Positions 4,847-6,801 of a stretch of 6,801 nucleotides of DNA are shown piece by piece (position 1 is the first letter of the stretch; each line of letters starts with the position of its first letter). The DNA is from Methanothrix sp. (GTDB lineage: Archaea > Halobacteriota > Methanosarcinia > Methanotrichales > Methanotrichaceae), in contig JAJRAX010000002.1 of assembly GCA_028679775.1 (NCBI GenBank), positions 1 to 6,801 on the forward strand, written 5' to 3'. A program made the translations under genes and the position numbers. The notes beneath the pieces were generated by a model. That model was not told the DNA's origin. It worked only from the letters and a program-made list of their open reading frames with translations, and made no database searches.

Positions 4847-5905
4847 CTATAGTTTCAGAGGCAAGAAGAAGAATGCCAGACCCAAAATGCCGTACACTGC
4901 CAAGAGCATTGCTCCCTCTAGCCAGTTGGACTCGCCGTCCAGAGATACAAGCGCTGAGATCATCGAAGCGGCGGTAAGGGCGATCAACTCAAGCTGATTG
5001 AACTGGAGTGTGAGGGGGCTATTCAGGAGCAACGAGACGAAGACCAGCACTGGGGTCACGAAGAGGGCGATTTGCAGGCTGGAGCCGAGGGCGATAGAGA
5101 GAGACAGATCCATCTTATCCTGCATTGCAGCCTGAACAGATACCAGGTGTTCGGCCACGTTTCCAATGATTGGCACAATGATGATTCCAACGAAGAATGG
5201 TGTGAGGCCCAGGGTATCTGTGACTGCCTCAACCGATGCCACCAATAGCTCGCTCATGAGGGCAATTCCTATCATGGAGAGACCCATAAAAGCGGTCGCT
5301 TTCTCAGCGCTCCAGGCGTGAACCGGCAGGGCCTCTCTGACAGTCACTGCATCGCATTTCTCTTTGCTGCAGCTTTGCAGAGTGTAGATCACGAAGAGCA
5401 TGTAGAGGATCAGCATGGCTGCAGCGGTGGTGAGGCTCAGCTCTTCCACCAGTTGGCCGTCCGGGATGTAGAGGCTGAAGAGAGAGGGCACAGTCATTGC
5501 GATTAAGGCCAGAATGGTCATGGTGGCATCGGTGTCCACCTGGCGGCGGTCGAAGATCTGCCTGCCGTTCTTGAGGCCACCCATGAACATCGAGAAGCCG
5601 AGAACCAGAAGGAGGTTGCCGAGAATAGAGCCGGTGAGCGAAGCGAGCACCAATTGGATCTGACCGGCTCGAATGGCGGTGAGCGTGATGATCAGCTCTG
5701 CGGCATTGCCAAAGGTGGCATTGAGAAGACCGCCTATGCGTTGGCCGGTCTTTTCTGCCAGGACTTCCGTCGCCTCGCCGAGCAGTTTGGCCAGGGGAAT
5801 TATGGCCAGAGCTGAAGATGCGAAGACTATGATCTCGTTTGTGCCAGCCCAGTGGGCCAGCAGGGAGACAGGTATAAAGAGCAGCAGCAATTGCAGGGCA
5901 CGCAT
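4847..5905 (-). CDS. Ca2+/H+ antiporter, CaCA superfamily (CAX/ChaA type)
   Basis: A membrane antiporter that would expel Ca2+ against protons. From ATG 5905 it is 352 residues, the same length class as Bacillus ChaA/YfkE. It begins MRALQLLLLFIPVS. The two inverted alpha repeats are clear: GGLLNATFGNAAELIITL (58-75, Glu70) with ASLTGSILGNLLLVLG (88-103), and VGIIIVPIIGNVAEHLVS (239-256, Glu252) with ALGSSLQIALFVTPVLV (272-288). An acidic-flanked SELLVASVEAV lies at 218-228, and a hydrophilic linker (about 177-205) joins the halves. The end, DGESNWLEGAMLLAVYGILG (323-342), is also typical. The start is chosen because GAGG lies 8 bases before ATG 5905 and a TATA box (5966-5974) sits at suitable distance. 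In-frame ATG 5995 or TTG 6001 would add about 30 residues, including a hydrophobic stretch, but would overlap the divergent methyltransferase start and leave no visible promoter. Confidence 0.92.
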   Translation of the reverse strand: MRALQLLLLFIPVSLLAHWAGTNEIIVFASSALAIIPLAKLLGEATEVLAEKTGQRIGGLLNATFGNAAELIITLTAIRAGQIQLVLASLTGSILGNLLLVLGFSMFMGGLKNGRQIFDRRQVDTDATMTILALIAMTVPSLFSLYIPDGQLVEELSLTTAAAMLILYMLFVIYTLQSCSKEKCDAVTVREALPVHAWSAEKATAFMGLSMIGIALMSELLVASVEAVTDTLGLTPFFVGIIIVPIIGNVAEHLVSVQAAMQDKMDLSLSIALGSSLQIALFVTPVLVFVSLLLNSPLTLQFNQLELIALTAASMISALVSLDGESNWLEGAMLLAVYGILGLAFFFLPLKL

Positions 5906-5965
5906 GAGAATATCCTCGGCTAGGACGCCATGATTTAAAAGGTATGCGATTCCAAAAGAAAGGCT

Positions 5966-5974
5966 GATATAAAC
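5966..5974. promoter_or_regulatory. TATA box, possibly shared by the divergent antiporter and methyltransferase genes
   Basis: The plus strand reads GATATAAAC and the minus strand GTTTATATC. On plus it lies about 25 bases before ATG 5994, predicting a leaderless message. On minus it predicts a start near 5945 and a leader of about 40 bases with a GAGG ribosome site before ATG 5905. A second AT-rich element, minus TTTTAAAT (5942-5935), is a less well placed alternative. Confidence 0.5.
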
Positions 5975-5993
5975 CGGCAGCAAACGTGCCGTC

Positions 5994-6801
5994 ATGATCA
6001 ATGCCTACGTTCACGGCTACCATTCGAGAGAGAGCATCCGGCTGCAGGACCAGGCTTCCACCCTAGAGGAGTTGCTGCACTCCGATACCATTTTCCCGCC
6101 GGGATCTCTCATTTTAGAGGTTGGCTGCGGCGTGGGGGCGCAGACTCTGCCTCTGGCAAAAAACAGCCCTGGAGCGATGATCGCTGCGGTTGAGATCTCG
6201 GAGGCCTCGGCATGTGAGGCCAAAAAAAGGGTAGCAGCAGCGGAGCTGTCCAATGTGCGAGTTGTTCAGGGAGATATATTTCATTTGCCATTCCGGAAGA
6301 GATCTTTTGATCATCTTTTTGTCTGTTTTGTTTTGGAGCACCTCCCTCATCCGGTCGAAGTGCTGCGCATTCTCAAGGAGTTCATTAAGCCAGCAGGTAG
6401 CATCACTGTAATCGAGGGCGACCACGGCTCGGCCTACTTCCATCCGAACAGCGCCGCGGCCCGGAGGGCGATAGCCTGCCAGGTAGATCTGCAGAAGAGA
6501 GCAGGCGGCAATGCAATGATCGGCAGGGAGCTTTATCCGCTCCTGAAGGCAGCAGGCTTTTCAGATGTGTCCGTTTCTCCACGGATGGTTTATGTCGACT
6601 CCAGCAGGCCAGAGCTGGTCGAGGGCTTTACCAGGAAGACATTTACAGCAATGATAGAGGGTGTGGGTGAGGCGGCAGTGGAGGCTGGGATAATTGAGCA
6701 GATGGATTTCGAGGCAGGTGTGAGGGATCTGTATCGCACGGCTGAGGAGGACGGGGTGTTCTGCTACACGTTCTTCAAAGCGATAGGGATAAACGCAGAC
6801 G
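5994..6801 (+). CDS. Class I SAM-dependent methyltransferase (cut by right edge)
   Basis: 269 codons are visible from ATG 5994, with no stop before the window end; the protein is probably nearly complete. The N terminus MINAYVHGYHSRESIRLQDQ matches what I recall of this family's conserved start, which supports the ATG. Motif I is LEVGCGVGAQT (41-51), followed by an acidic ribose-binding residue Glu67 in AAVEIS, then QGDIFHLPF (92-100) and FVCFVLEHLPHP (109-120) as motif IV-like, and LKPxG-like IKPAGSITVIEGDHGSAYF (131-149). C-terminal marks are GGNAMIGRELYPLL and SPRMVYVDSSRPELVEGFTR. The substrate is unknown; family members are annotated only as methyltransferase type 11/12. There is no ribosome site before the ATG, and a TATA box about 25 bases upstream points to leaderless translation. 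It is divergent from the antiporter gene; no functional link between the two is evident. Confidence 0.9.
   Translation, partial: MINAYVHGYHSRESIRLQDQASTLEELLHSDTIFPPGSLILEVGCGVGAQTLPLAKNSPGAMIAAVEISEASACEAKKRVAAAELSNVRVVQGDIFHLPFRKRSFDHLFVCFVLEHLPHPVEVLRILKEFIKPAGSITVIEGDHGSAYFHPNSAAARRAIACQVDLQKRAGGNAMIGRELYPLLKAAGFSDVSVSPRMVYVDSSRPELVEGFTRKTFTAMIEGVGEAAVEAGIIEQMDFEAGVRDLYRTAEEDGVFCYTFFKAIGINAD

Noticed and set aside
4702..4977. Plus-strand frame of 91 codons starting at the end of the DMT gene
   Set aside because: It runs through the heptamer hairpin and then antisense to the antiporter gene; composition is Arg/Ser-rich, as in shadow frames.
5304..6023. Minus-strand frame of 239 codons overlapping the antiporter and methyltransferase
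   Set aside because: It is the out-of-frame shadow of the antiporter; the His/Arg/Pro-rich translation has no family features, whereas the antiporter frame shows both alpha repeats.

Overview
The window looks like a chromosomal segment of a methanogenic archaeon, most likely of the Methanothrix (Methanosaeta) type. That assignment is inference from protein flavour and from the archaeal signals: TATA-like boxes of the TTTAWATA kind, T-run terminators, probable leaderless starts and GTG/TTG starts. No rRNA, tRNA, CRISPR array or insertion sequence was recognised.

Layout. Positions 1-598 (minus) hold the N-terminal part of an FMN-binding glutamate-synthase-like protein, cut by the left edge. 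Just upstream of it on the same strand is a small Trp-rich protein with an internal duplication (672-926), driven by an AT-rich promoter region (about 936-1040). A 182-residue ribbon-helix-helix regulator follows (1290-1838, minus). Its core promoter is flanked by two identical 9-bp sites, and a possible 31-residue divergent ORF lies beyond them (1902-1997, plus). Next comes an amt-glnK operon on the minus strand (amt 2385-3662, glnK 2036-2374), ended by a T-run directly after the glnK stop. Divergent to amt is a DMT/EamA permease (3815-4705, plus). It converges on a CaCA-family Ca2+/H+ antiporter (4847-5905, minus), and the gap between them carries a long imperfect hairpin built from a CACAGAG heptamer. 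Divergent to the antiporter is a class I SAM methyltransferase (5994 to the right edge, plus), probably leaderless and cut by the window end.

How the genes fit together. Amt brings in ammonium and GlnK gates Amt according to nitrogen and energy status. The glutamate-synthase-like protein at the left edge is a related but not proven nitrogen-metabolism enzyme. The regulator between them is a candidate local controller because TCATA-type sites occur on both of its sides, but its targets are unknown. The permease, antiporter and methyltransferase appear to be separate housekeeping transcription units.

No clearly new multi-gene system is evident. The points most worth a second look are the heptamer hairpin (4739-4830), the altered T-loop of GlnK, the Trp-rich duplicated small protein, the paired sites around the regulator's promoter, and the shared TATA element between the antiporter and the methyltransferase.
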